Shown: positions 12,381-23,006 of the stretch, piece after piece | Numbering within the stretch: position 1 is the stretch's first letter | How the letters are laid out: each line of letters begins with the position of its first letter | Source: Dactylonectria macrodidyma | Lineage: Eukaryota > Ascomycota > Sordariomycetes > Hypocreales > Nectriaceae | Assembly (NCBI GenBank): GCA_020744425.1 | Contig: JAGMUV010000001.1 | Coordinates: 6,634,001 to 6,698,000, forward strand | DNA: 64,000 bases | Direction of reading: 5' to 3' | Made by a program: the position numbers and the translations under genes | The notes under the pieces: model-generated | Told to the model about the DNA's origin: nothing | Database searches by the model: none | What the model saw: only the letters and a program-made list of their open reading frames with translations

Positions 12381-13019
12381 CTATTTCCAGTTTTCCTTGA
12401 CGACGTCGAAAATCACTCCATGGTCTTCGTGCTGCTTCAAGCCACTCACAATGACTACAGCCACCACCCCGTCAACACCCTGGACATGAATTGGGACTGC
12501 TCCGCCATGGATAGCATAGTCGCCCTTCTTATCATCGCTGATGGCAAACTTGGCTGCAAAAGCTTCCTCGTCTCCGTTGAACTTGCAGTGCATGAACCAG
12601 GTGCTCGCGCCAAATCTGAGGACTGTGTTTCTCTTCCTTCGAATCCAATGCTCGTTGTCGGGCGTCGTACCCGAGCCGGTCACGCTCTGGAAGATGACTT
12701 GTCCGCTGTTTGCGAGCGAAATGGAAATGACTGCTGGACGTTCCTTGGCCAGAGGTAGGAGTCGGGCAAGCAGTAGGTGGCCGAGTTCCAGGGCATCTTC
12801 AGTGGTGAAGGAAGAAAAGGTGAGAGAGTAACCCTCTAGCTGCAAATCGGATAGCTAGAAGGTGTGAGAATAGGATGATGATGCGAAGGGATGTAAACTG
12901 ACATCTGTAGGTGGGCTTGTGATTGGCTGCGATGAACCATCTGAGCTCTGCATGGCTTGGGCTGCCTTTTGCAGACCTGAGCCAGCAGGTGCTTGACGGG
13001 TAAAGACCTTGTGCTCCAT
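12381..13019 (-). CDS. HbpS/GlcG-like DUF336 (UPF0303-type) protein
   Basis: Two exons, 12903-13019 and 12381-12854, give 196 residues. The body matches the haem-degrading/HbpS-like (DUF336, UPF0303) family: the KGDYAIHGGAVPIHVQGVD segment followed by VAVVIVSGLKQHEDH is its signature region. Members are small single-domain proteins of about 150-200 residues. Some bind haem or corrinoid breakdown products, while many are simply encoded next to catabolic oxidoreductases. No signal peptide is visible. The gene shares a 577-bp divergent promoter with an NAD-binding oxidoreductase starting at 13597, which suggests that they act in one pathway. The function in fungi is not established. Confidence 0.8.
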
Positions 13020-13221
13020 TTCGGTCGACTATGATAGATATTTAAATCGGTGAGATATTTAGCCGGCGAGATTAAGATGACTGTAGTGATAAACTGAATG
13101 ATGGTTAAAACGAACAGAGTGAATAAAAAAGGCTCAAGCCCGATGAAATCATCGTCCTATTAATGATCCAGATTCGGACCGTGAACAAGTGATGAGGGGA
13201 AAAGTGGCTGATCCATCTCCA

Positions 13222-13316
13222 AACTGTTAAAGCTGCTAAAACAGGTTAGCGATGTTACCTTCTCTTCTGCGTGTCAAACCCCACTTCAGAACTGTTATGG
13301 CTACCGAAACAGGTTA
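13222..13316. promoter_or_regulatory. 27-bp direct repeat in a divergent promoter
   Basis: Two copies of a 27-bp element, at 13222-13248 and 13290-13316, agree at 22 of 27 positions. Both begin AACTGTTA and end AAACAGGTTA, and their starts are 68 bp apart. They sit in the 13020-13596 region shared by the HbpS-like gene and the oxidoreductase gene. A regulator binding site is a reasonable reading, but no protein can be assigned from sequence alone. No gene is seen in the rest of this 577-bp region. Confidence 0.5.
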
Positions 13317-13596
13317 AGACGGATAACATGCCCTGGATACTCGGCAGTTGACTGGATGATTTCTGGTGGGGGCAGTTCGAGATGGCGTATTAGGCCCGAT
13401 CTGTGGAGTCATTTCCTCGTCATAAGATGCTTCCGTTCTGCTCTGTCTCATGTTTGACTGTTTGAGCCCTGCACCATCTCGGTGGAATTATTCAGCCGTG
13501 ACCGATAACATAAAGAGAACCTGATTCCCTTGATTTCCTCGCGAGAGTCGCTGATTTCATCATAACTGCACAGTCAACATCTCAACGAAAGCAACA

Positions 13597-14748
13597 ATGT
13601 CAGACAAGGTTTTCAACGTCGCCGTCGTGGGCTATGGGTGAGAATCCCCTCATTCTTACCAGCTCTCCTTCAACCCTAACACTTGTGATTCCAGTTTGTC
13701 CGCCAAGGTCTTTCATATCCCTTTCATCAAGCGGACTGCTCAGTTCAAGCTTCACGGCATTGTCCAGCGCACCCCAAAGGAAGGCGACTCTGCCCCGCAT
13801 GATCACCCCGACATCAAGCACTACCGAGATTTTGTCGATGCTGTGATTGATCCAGAGGTCGACGTCGTAGTCCTCAGCACCACGCCAAACACGCACTTCC
13901 ACATGACAAAGACCGCCTTGGAGGCCGGCAAGCATGTTTTGACAGAGAAGCCATTTGTGCCGACATCCAAGGAAGCCGGCCAACTCGATGAGATTGCCAA
14001 AAAGCAGCAGCGTATTCTCTGCGTCTATCAGAACCGACGATGGGACTCAGACTTCCTCACCTTGAAGCACATTCTCTCACAAGGCACCCTTGGTCGCCTT
14101 GTCGAGTTCAACACGCACTTTGACCGATACCGCGCCGCAGGCTACTCTAGCGAGAGCTGGAAGGGTAGCTTGGGAATCAACGACGGCGGCGGCGTTTTGT
14201 ACGACCTTGGAACACATCTCATTGACCAGGTATACTCGCTATTTGGCCTTCCGCAAGCAGTCCACGGCCGTCTGGTGTCTCAACGCCAGGGTAAGTTGGA
14301 CATTGACGACCCCGACAGTCTATCCGCCGAGCTCGTCTACCCTAACGGTATGCTGGTGAACATCCGCGCCGGCGTCTTGAGCGCAGAGAGCCGACAGGTT
14401 CGATACTGGATCCGTGGTTCAAAGGGAAGCTTCCACAAGTACAACCTCGACAAGCAAGAGCCTCAGCTCAAGGACGGGATGTCACCGGAAGACCCGGCAT
14501 TTGGTGTGGACGATCCCAAGGATCTTTCTCTTACTGTCGTAGGAGACAATGGCGATTTCCGGGCTGAGGCCGTTCCCGAGTTGACTCCGGAGGGCTACCA
14601 AACATTCTACAACAAGTTCGCGGCCGCTGTTGCGAGTGGAAAGCAAGAAGACACCCCCGTCAAGGCAGCTGAAGCTCGAGAGGTGCTAAGAATTATCGAG
14701 GCGATTAGAGAGAGCGCGAAGACTGGGAAAGACGTCTTTTTCGACTGA
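13597..14748 (+). CDS. Gfo/Idh/MocA family NAD(P)-dependent oxidoreductase
   Basis: Exons 13597-13637 and 13695-14748 give 364 residues. The Rossmann fold opens with VAVVGYGLSAKVFHIPFI, and the intron falls inside this glycine-rich loop. The characteristic HVLTEKPFVP follows, with the catalytic-type EKP lysine. The C-terminal domain carries GGGVLYDLGTHLIDQ, where the D and H are conserved in the family. Such enzymes oxidise or reduce sugars, sugar acids or inositols using NAD(P). No signal peptide is visible, so it is expected to be cytosolic. It is divergent from the HbpS-like gene and converges on a Zn2Cys6 regulator 131 bp away, which looks like a compact inducible catabolic unit. The substrate cannot be read from the sequence. 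Confidence 0.9.
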
Positions 14749-14879
14749 GTGTAGTTACAGACTTCTCTGGGTAGGAAGTGATGTCGAATGATGGATTGGA
14801 AAAGTGGCTTGTATTGAATTGGATTTATTAGCTGAAAATGAATACAGATCCCTTTAGAATGAGAACCATCTTGTGCTTT

Positions 14880-16184
14880 TCAGATAATATCCGCTTCACG
14901 GTTATGCGTGCTTCTTATGGCACTGACACAATCTATGTCATCTTTCCCGCTGGAATTCCTCCGTAGATCCTTCATGAACCACACACCCAAAATATCTTGT
15001 TTGACTCTTTGCAGGTATGTGAGGCGTCGAGCTTCATACATCTCATCCAAACGCCCTAAAACAAATTCCCTAAGTATTGGATCGGTTGTCTCGCAGCCAC
15101 CCGTCCATAGAGGCCAGATGTGTGACGAGATGAGTGCCGAAGTGGATGGTATCATGGCGAGGTGCTGAAGGCAAAGTTTTGCGTGGAGCGGTAGTAATAT
15201 ATCTACATCTCTGAGCCCGGTTGTTGATCGGTAAAAGTATATACAAGCTGCTTGTCGATGGATTTCAATATTTCGAGACTCGTCATTTAGGATCTCCTTT
15301 TGTTTAAGGGAGATTAGCTTGTCCATGATATCTCGCGCTTCTTCGCCATCTAATCGGCAGTTTGTCGACCTCAGCTGGCTTATCTCGGCAACAACACGAA
15401 GGACAGCGGACAATCTCGAGAGGTCTTTCGACCCTTCCACGAGGGCGTCTTGCAATCCAAGAACAGGAGGCTGGCCCCTAGATACCGAAGAAAGAACGTC
15501 ATGATACCAGCACAAGCCGAGGAGAAACTTTCCCGTCGAGGAGGACCATGCTGTTTGGCCGCCTTGGTGGCTGATCAATGCTCGAGCGCCCTCCAGATGG
15601 TTGACTTTTGTGTCTTTGACGAATATCCTTTCCGACATTCGGAGTAGCATTACTGTTGCAAGTGATATCTCGGCAGGCGCATCATATAGGCTCTCTCGAA
15701 GGTGATTAATCGCTCGGAGCCTGTGCTGCTGGGCTACTGCGGGTAGATTGGTGTCTGGTTGTGAGATTGCGAGGTGGTTTGCGGCCATTGAAGTAATAGC
15801 GGATCTGAGAGATATTGACTGATCCAGCAGGGGTGTAAGATGTGATAAAAAGGGATTGTGCGGGCCGGCAGATATCGAAATGATGTCGGCGAGTACAGTT
15901 TGCCAGTGATGCACCAATCTTTCGTCGCCGAACTTGACAGGAGATATTCTTGTCAACGGACTTGGGCTTTCGACTTTTACGATAGACGGGTTTTCATGAT
16001 GATGCTGGGGTTTTGCTTTGGAGTCTGGGGCACGCTGTGTCTGCCATTTCAACCGGACGCCATACCCTTGACAAGTTTTGCTCAGCCGGATGCACCGGCC
16101 GCAAAAGGGTTTTTGCTCATCGCACTTGTAGCCGTCGTCTCGACATGTCCAGCACCCGGTTCTTGATCTTTGAGGACGCTTCAT
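14880..16184 (-). CDS. Zn2Cys6 transcription factor
   Basis: Single exon, 434 residues. The binuclear cluster is exact, with cysteines 11, 14, 21, 28, 31 and 38 (start MKRPQRSRTGCWTCR), preceded by basic residues. The remainder fits the Fungal_trans_2 type: FLSHLTPLLDQSISLRSAI, MAANHLAIS and GARALISHQGGQTAWSS. It is shorter than the regulator at 4286 and has no introns. It ends 131 bp from the stop of the oxidoreductase gene, to which it is convergent. Target genes are unknown; the neighbouring oxidoreductase/HbpS pair and the GH3 gene are the obvious candidates. Confidence 0.85.
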   Translation of the reverse strand: MKRPQRSRTGCWTCRDDGYKCDEQKPFCGRCIRLSKTCQGYGVRLKWQTQRAPDSKAKPQHHHENPSIVKVESPSPLTRISPVKFGDERLVHHWQTVLADIISISAGPHNPFLSHLTPLLDQSISLRSAITSMAANHLAISQPDTNLPAVAQQHRLRAINHLRESLYDAPAEISLATVMLLRMSERIFVKDTKVNHLEGARALISHQGGQTAWSSSTGKFLLGLCWYHDVLSSVSRGQPPVLGLQDALVEGSKDLSRLSAVLRVVAEISQLRSTNCRLDGEEARDIMDKLISLKQKEILNDESRNIEIHRQAACIYFYRSTTGLRDVDILLPLHAKLCLQHLAMIPSTSALISSHIWPLWTGGCETTDPILREFVLGRLDEMYEARRLTYLQRVKQDILGVWFMKDLRRNSSGKDDIDCVSAIRSTHNREADII

Positions 16185-16573
16185 CTGGAGGGGTGGGGTG
16201 AATGGATTGATGACGAAGAATTAAGCGACGTGACAAATTGATTACCAACATGAGGGGTGATTTGTAGAGCTCAACAGCAGAATAATCTGTCGCTCGTGAT
16301 GATGCTCCAGGCGGTCTTCAGTGGCAGAAACTACGATACCCCACTTTCCGTCCTGTCGCCATAGCATGCAAGAGTTGACATGATGGACTTAAGTAATGTC
16401 TCTGGTGGAGTTTCATATTAATTTGAGAAACAACATCGGCTACTAATGCTGATGTCCTTAAGCAGTGAGAGTGTAGCCCGTTTAAATCGCGGGTTCTGTG
16501 ATGACAAAACATTTATCCACCAACATGCTTCCACCAGCAGTTCTCGACACCCAAATCAAAAGAGTGATCAGAC
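16185..16573. other. Intergenic, no gene supported
   Basis: This stretch lies between the 5' end of the regulator at 16184 and the 3' end of the GH3 gene, both on the minus strand. It must contain the regulator's promoter and the GH3 terminator. I see no distinct motif, RNA or repeat. Confidence 0.4.
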
Positions 16574-19446
16574 CTAGGATGTATAAGTCACAGGTCCAGA
16601 AATTCCATAATCGCAAGTCAAGTCGTCTGTGTAACAGACCGCTCTCAAATCATCACTCGCAGCTCCCAGCCACACCTTGTACTCTCCTGTCACCGATGGT
16701 ACAACCCAATCCTGGCTCACAACATCCCATATACTGAGATCCTTCCTTGTCAGTGTCACCTCAACTCGCTCACTCGCTCCAGGCGCTAGCTTGGAGGTCT
16801 TTTCGAAATCACGCAACTGAATCGTCGGTGTATCATACCCAGTCCCGTCCGGGAACTGAAGGTAAGCCTGCACCGATGCCTTCCCAGAATATTTCGTGCC
16901 ATTGTTGGTCACAAGTACAGACACGGTGTAGGCTTCGTCCCAAAGCGCCGGGTTGCCACCTTCAGCCCCGCCTGCGCGAGGAGGACTGGACTTTTGCGTG
17001 GTGGAGTAGCCGTCTGGATATGGGTACACTGAGGTTGAAGCCTTGGCCGCAGCAGATTTCGCGTCTGACTCGGAGAGCCAAGAGTACAGATAGCGCCAGA
17101 TGGTTGAAAAGCTCGAGGGCTTGACTGCCTCGCTGTATGCTGGTATGTCCTGGGAATAGTCGAAAACAGTTCCTTTCGCGGGTCGCGTGGGCGGATACTT
17201 GCTCAACGTTGTGACCTTCTTGATGGTGGCATTGGTGTATGAGAATGTCGTGTAGCTGAGACCATGACCGAACGCATATCGAGGCTTGATCTTTTCTTTG
17301 TTGAGCCAACGATAGTCAATGTACAGGCCCTCCGAGTACACATCCTGGGGTGAGTCGATAAAGGCGGAGTCGATCAAATCAGTGACGCTGGCTGGCATGT
17401 CGTCCTCGGCATAGGTAATGCTGTACGGCAAATGTCCAGAAGGAGACACCGAGCCGAATAAGACATTCGTCAGTGAGGTTCCGGCTTCTTGACCCGGAAG
17501 ATGGGCGATGAGGACGGACTTGACGGCCGATAGACTGATCCATTGTTCAAGTACAAGCGGGCCAACTGTGTGGGCAATGACAATAACGTTGCTGTACTTG
17601 GCGGCCGCAGCCTTGACGAGTGCATCTCCATCGTGCCACGCATTCAGCTTCGAGGCATCTCTGTCGCCATCATTATCTTCAACGGTGTATTGGTTCTCAC
17701 CAGCATCAGACGTGATGAAGACGATCGCAACGTCGCTGGCGCTCGGCGTCGGAACGGTGGGAAACTTATCCGTGTTGTAGAAAGTGACGTCGCTGGCCTC
17801 CTCCTTGATGGCGGTGATGGGGTCATCGAGGTACATGTAGTCGACTGTGCCAGATCCCCAACCCTGGCCGAGCGTGCCTTTGTTACAGCTTCGGTCAACG
17901 CAAGCGTTGGCACCGTCTGAGTTGGTTTGAGCCCCCGTGCCGAATACCTTGAGTGAGCGGGTTTTGGAAAGCGGGAGCAAGTTGCCGTCGTTCTTGAGCA
18001 TGGTGATGGCGTCTTGTGCGATTTCTCTTGCAATAACATCGTGATCGTCTTGAACCTGGACGAAGTAGTTGACGACTCCCTCAGGAGACGACGGCCAAGC
18101 CGCTGGGTAAAGCTGGCCCACGGCATTCTTCGTGTTGGTGTCGAAGTTGACCTTGGGATAGCCGCTGTCTTGTCCAAACTGGTACCAAGTTGCCACAATG
18201 CGAGTGGCCATGTCGTTGATCCTCTCCATCGGGACCGAGCCATTCAGCGCGGCCCGTGTGAGCTCATACATCCAGCACGAGTTGCCGAAAAGAGGAATGA
18301 TGGTATCGCCTGGCATGCTCATGTCCATGCCTGCGATGGCCGACTGGACTCCTGTGATTTGCGAGAGCCAATCTGTCATGACGAAGCCCTGGAAACCCAG
18401 CTCGTCTTTCAAAAGGCGATTGATGAGGTATGAATGTTCGCTAGACATTGTGCCATTGACCTAGAGGTGGACTTAATTATCTATTCCGCATGATTATGAC
18501 TAGGGTGTTCAGCTTACCTTGTTGTAGGCAGTCATAGCTGCTCCGACGCCTGCTCGAACGGCCTCAGCAAACGGCCACAGATACAGCTCATGCAACGTCC
18601 GATCATCTGATGCTCGCATTAGTTTTACCAGTCAACGACAGAGGGCGTCAACCTTACCAATATTTGCAGAGTATGCGGGCGAGAAGATATCTGTGGTCTG
18701 CCGACGGTACATCTCCTGTTCATTACCAATCAAGTGCTTGATCGTCGCAATGACTCCTTGCTCCTGAAGACCCTTGATGGTCTCTCGAGCTCCAACGGCC
18801 TGCAGTACAGGATCGGCTCCAAAGCCCTCCCAATTGCGACCACCCTTGGGTTTTCGCCCGATTGGGCCGACAGCTGGGCCAAGCCAGACGTTGACGCCTT
18901 TGCCACGGGCTTCTTTTCCGATGGCAACACCACGTTCGTACATGAGATTCTTGTCGAAAGTGGCACCGACAGTAATTCCATCAGGAAACACGGTGACATT
19001 GTCCGTCTGCCGAACGCCATTGGCGGCGTCGTTGAGGCAAAGTTGGGGAAACCCGACTCGTAGAGCAGAACCAGTATTACCATTGCAATGTCTTTCTTCA
19101 TGTTAGTTTCATTCATTGTCCTAGGATTCTCTATTCTGGATATCTTGCACGTACCCTGAGACAAGTTAGCAAAATTCAGTCAAGTCATTGTTAAATGATC
19201 AGTACCCATGAACAAGCCAGTTCCGGCAGTGATGTTGGTCTTCTCAGCCAAAGTCATCGAGTCGACGAGTTTCTTGGCCTTTGCGTAGCTGGTTGCCCAC
19301 TCATCAACCCATCCTCCGTAAGGTGCGGGATAATAAGGCAAAGCATAGTATCCAGCCGTGGTGGCCCTCTTCTCGCTGGGATTCGGAGCTGCCAGCCCAA
19401 TGGCTAGAAATGGGAGCAACACCCACGAGGCCTTCTTGATTGCCAT
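16574..19446 (-). CDS. GH3 beta-glucosidase, secreted
   Basis: Exons on the minus strand are 19206-19446, 19155 (one base), 18658-19091, 18518-18606 and 16574-18460, giving 883 residues. A signal peptide is clear ([21 protein letters not shown], cut before or near a KR site). The N-terminal (alpha/beta)8 domain carries the KHLIGNEQE pattern and the nucleophile aspartate in GFVMTDW, near residue 285. The C-terminal domain has GHLPYSITY and [14 protein letters not shown], then a fibronectin III-like tail. GH3 enzymes release terminal beta-linked glucose or related sugars. The junction after exon 1 is unusual: either two introns separated by one base, which keeps the family spacing FMG-x-C-x-G-N-T-G, or a single 110-bp intron (19096-19205) adding one residue. 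Both are in frame. Confidence 0.88.
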
Positions 19447-20557
19447 CTCAATTGACAAATCCCGATGGTGTTGCAAGTTCTGAGAGTACAATAGCACGAC
19501 CAGACTTGAAAAAGCCTATGAGTTGGGCAGCCATGGTTATGACTTGGCTCTTAATTATACGTCGATTATCACAATTAGACTATTAAGATAGTGATAGCCA
19601 TAAACCGCAATTCAGATCTAATTGGGAAGTCACTCCGATTGGGGTAGAAGCGGAGGTCATGTGGTGGTTAATGATGATCAGCATGACTTTTTTTCGGGCC
19701 TAAGCAACCAAAAATGGATCGTGACCCGATGCATGGAATCAGGTTTTTCTGGCAATTGGCCGAGATAAGGACCGCTAAAACTAACCTATATCAATTTGCG
19801 TCATTCAAGAATCTGGGGAAGTAGGAGGGGAAGACTAGTAATAAAAGGCGTTGTACAGGGCTGAATCAAATGTCATGTCTCAACAGCCTATGATTTGGCT
19901 CGAGTCTTCAGACTAGAAATTTGCTGTGCCAAGCATATATCAGTGTGAACCTAGTCTTGGCGCACACGACGCGTGTGTGTGTGGGCGCAGGTGTGTGTGC
20001 ATGTGAGCGTGTGTATTATGCAGTGTGTCGATATATGTGCCAATACGTGTGCATACTTAGTGTCCAGTATTGGCTTTTACTGGCGCGACTGTAACCGAGA
20101 TACTGATAGGAGCCTAGCTTGGGCCTTGCTCACCGGCGATGTTGCAAGCCTCGGGAGAGCTCAACTTCTAGGCACGAGCTTCACCTTGAGGAGCTTCCAG
20201 AATAGGTTTTGGAATGACCAATGGGCTAACAGCATGATCGAGCTTACCTCAACTTCAACGGAGTGGCCGTTCCGTTTCGTGAGATGCGTTTTTATCCAAT
20301 CGCAACTATCGTGATAGGAAACATCGTGATCCACCTTGGAGTGAACGGGGATGTTGCACGTACTATGTAACATCCCTAGCCTCGCGGCATATTACATCTC
20401 TGCCAAGACCCCAAAAGCATGTTCCGTTGGTCCGCGTGCACATTTTGAGCACTCGGGACCAGCGTAACTCGATCCCAGAATATCAGTCTATACTACACCA
20501 AGCCAATACCATCTCACATACGATGGAAGCGCGATTCGATTACATTTCCCAGAATAA
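19447..20557. other. Intergenic, GH3 upstream region
   Basis: The segment next to 19447 must hold the GH3 promoter. I found no copy of the TATCC(C)GACGG element here. Short open frames at 19973-20314 and 20161-20373 run through low-complexity GT-rich sequence and are not believable genes. Confidence 0.4.
19971..20050. repeat. Imperfect GT/CA microsatellite
   Basis: A degenerate (GT)n tract with interspersed GTGTGC and GTGAGC units. It has no coding signal and is probably neutral low-complexity sequence. Confidence 0.7.
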
Positions 20558-22388
20558 TCACACACAATCGAACTGAAAGTTTTCTGTCCCTCCCAAAAGT
20601 GTCTGGCTTTCCATTGCACGTACCGAGTGAGCTCGCGATTCACCTCGCTCAGCAATCACCTGGAGCTGTGCGCGCATCCATTCTCGCTGAGCCGTTGGCA
20701 CAGACGAGGCGCTGCACGCGACATGAAGCGGCCACATGAGGGAAAAGCTCCCGACGCCTGTCAAACTTGTACTCTTGGGTAGGACTGATTTGGATGAACT
20801 GGAATGCTGCCCTGTCTCCCAGCTGTTTGTAGCGGGAAGTTTCATCTTCGACAAGTCCTGTCCCAGAAGGAATGGAACGCTTGCGCAGATTTCATCTACC
20901 AAGCACAGACTACGCGCCTTAAATTTTGCGACATCGAAGCCGTCCGGAACAGTTTCCGATAAGACGTGCAACCACCAAGAAGTCGCGCGGATGAGCAGCG
21001 ACAGAATAATGAGACGTGAGACACGATAGAAATTCCAAACTCGGGCGATGTAAAAGTCTGGATACCTATGAATCTCACTCGGAGAGAATTCTGTACCTGA
21101 GGCGTGACTGGCATTTGTAGCGGTCGAATATGACCACCTGTCTATGGCCTTGATCGCCCAGTCTGAAAGATCACGATGTAATATTCTGGCAGAGGCCATG
21201 AACTCTGATATATCGCTCTTGCTCGTGGATTCTGGTTGAGTAAACAGGTCCATACCCGTATGTTGAAGTTGAGGTATCGCAGCCACAATTGAAATGAGCT
21301 GGTCCTCCAGGCTGTCATGCCAAAGGGTTGTGACATCCAACTCGGTGAAGGTTTTATCAACTGGCCTTGAGATTTGCATATGACTTATGACCTACTCTCA
21401 TCATGGTTAGAGTCGTGTTTCTCATAAATACAACGGAGAGGGGTTCATCATACTACGCTTTTCTTAATAAAGAAAAACAAGCTGCGTGATACGGATGTAT
21501 GCAATTTGTTTTCGGTGCGGAGCTTCATGACAGCAGCAGCGCCATCAACATGAGCTCCCCATGCCGGTGTCTCACCAGAACCCCATACTGTTGTCTTCAA
21601 TGTTCATCGTTTTTTTAGCAAATTACAAAGCTTTTCAAATATGGGAATGACTAACCTCATAACCAGACAAGAGCAAAATTGAATACAGGGTATGATCGCT
21701 GCTTACTTCCTCCGGATCTTGAATAGCTTCTTTCAAGGCATTGATGGCTTGTACGTATCGTTTTCTGGACAGCAGCTTTGCTTCTCGGGCCAGCCTCGAA
21801 GAGGCAGCGTAGGAGATTGCCTCGGTAGCCAAGGACAGGGCAGAACCAGGGCGACTCTGCGCGTACAAAGCCGGGAGGAGTGTGTGAAGTTTGTGCACCG
21901 GATCTTTGTCCGAAAGATTGTTCAGATTTGCATGATAGAAGTGGCATATTGCAAAATCGAGCATTGATGGGGACATGGAGTATGTCGAAATCTTAGGAGT
22001 TCGCCATGTAAATAAACTGTCTCCGGTTGGAATAACAGTAAACGTGATATCAGGAGCTAACGTGCACTGTGAGCCTTGGGCGGAGGTGTGCCGTCGTCGA
22101 ATCTTCTGTTGCGTTTTGGAAGTCTCGTCACAGAACATCAGACCCGATAGATCTCGGTAGCCAGCACATGTTCTCTGCAACTTTACGCATCGTGAACATT
22201 CAGGCCTTTTCTCATCGCACTGGCGCTCGTTAGAAGGATTGACACGCTCAGTGTTTATGGGCGTACCTTTTTATGCGATTTCCTAGATCGTGTTGAATGT
22301 GAGCGTCTGCTCACAAATGTCAACCCCACCAATGAATAGCTTACCTGCAAGTATCGCACCCTCGACTAGGCTTTCCCCGGTATACCAT
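20558..22388 (-). CDS. Zn2Cys6 transcription factor
   Basis: Five exons on the minus strand: 22345-22388 (44 nt), 22267-22282 (16 nt), 21656-22219, 21454-21594 and 20558-21391, giving 532 residues. Splicing the two tiny exons rebuilds an exact zinc cluster: cysteines 11, 14, 21, 28, 31 and 38 in MVYRGKPSRGCDTCRKSHKK and CDEKRPECSRC. The exon at 21454-21594 encodes AWGAHVDGAAAVMKLRTE, a segment typical of the fungal-specific domain, which supports the model. The tail (RPVDKTFTELDVTTLW) also fits. It is divergent from an acyltransferase gene, with 618 bp between the starts, and may regulate it. An annotation pipeline would probably miss the first two exons and lose the DNA-binding domain. Confidence 0.83.
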
Positions 22389-23006
22389 GATGATCGGAGT
22401 GGAGTGAAGGAGCGGAACAAAGGCCGATGGATGCGTTCAGGGGTAAAGGGCGGTAAAGCAACGACGCCAGTCAGGTGAAGGGTAGGATGGTAGCCCAGGC
22501 TAGGGCCCTGCTATCACTTTCTTGACTACGCCTCACTTGGATTGGGCCACTCGTAAGTTATCCAAATGCAAGGTGAGTCGCAGAGGTTGGCAATAAGATT
22601 TTGACCCAACAATGATACTTGGACGAGCAGTCTTGTGTCTCAAGCCCCCTTGGCCTCAGGCATCCGCATCATGATACGACTAATTTCAGGTGAAATCGCG
22701 CTAACCCCGATTAGGTATGCACTGAGCCAACCAATCAAGATTCAATATCGCAAGCCGCATCATTTGAACATCGATAGACAATCCATTTTTGGTACACCTT
22801 TTTGTCTAAATGATGGTTTGCTCTTGACAATATGGGGTTATCGTAATCAATACGGTTCAGGTGGCTTCAGGGGCACCGTTCTTTCATCTCCGATTCCGCT
22901 GCACTTTTTTTCATATTTAACCAGCTTCCACTTCCCAACGCTGATTTCATACCTCTTTCACCTCCAAATATTCAGGCTCTATTTCGTACCTTTCAACCAT
23001 ACCATT
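22389..23006. promoter_or_regulatory. Divergent promoter between a Zn2Cys6 regulator and an acyltransferase
   Basis: This 618-bp region is shared by two genes transcribed away from each other. No open frame here looks real. A CT-rich stretch lies just before the acyltransferase start. I could not point to a convincing CGG-type inverted repeat. Confidence 0.4.

Noticed and set aside
19973..20314. A 113-codon plus-strand frame
   Set aside because: It runs through a GT microsatellite, is rich in Cys and Val for that reason, and has no recognisable domain.
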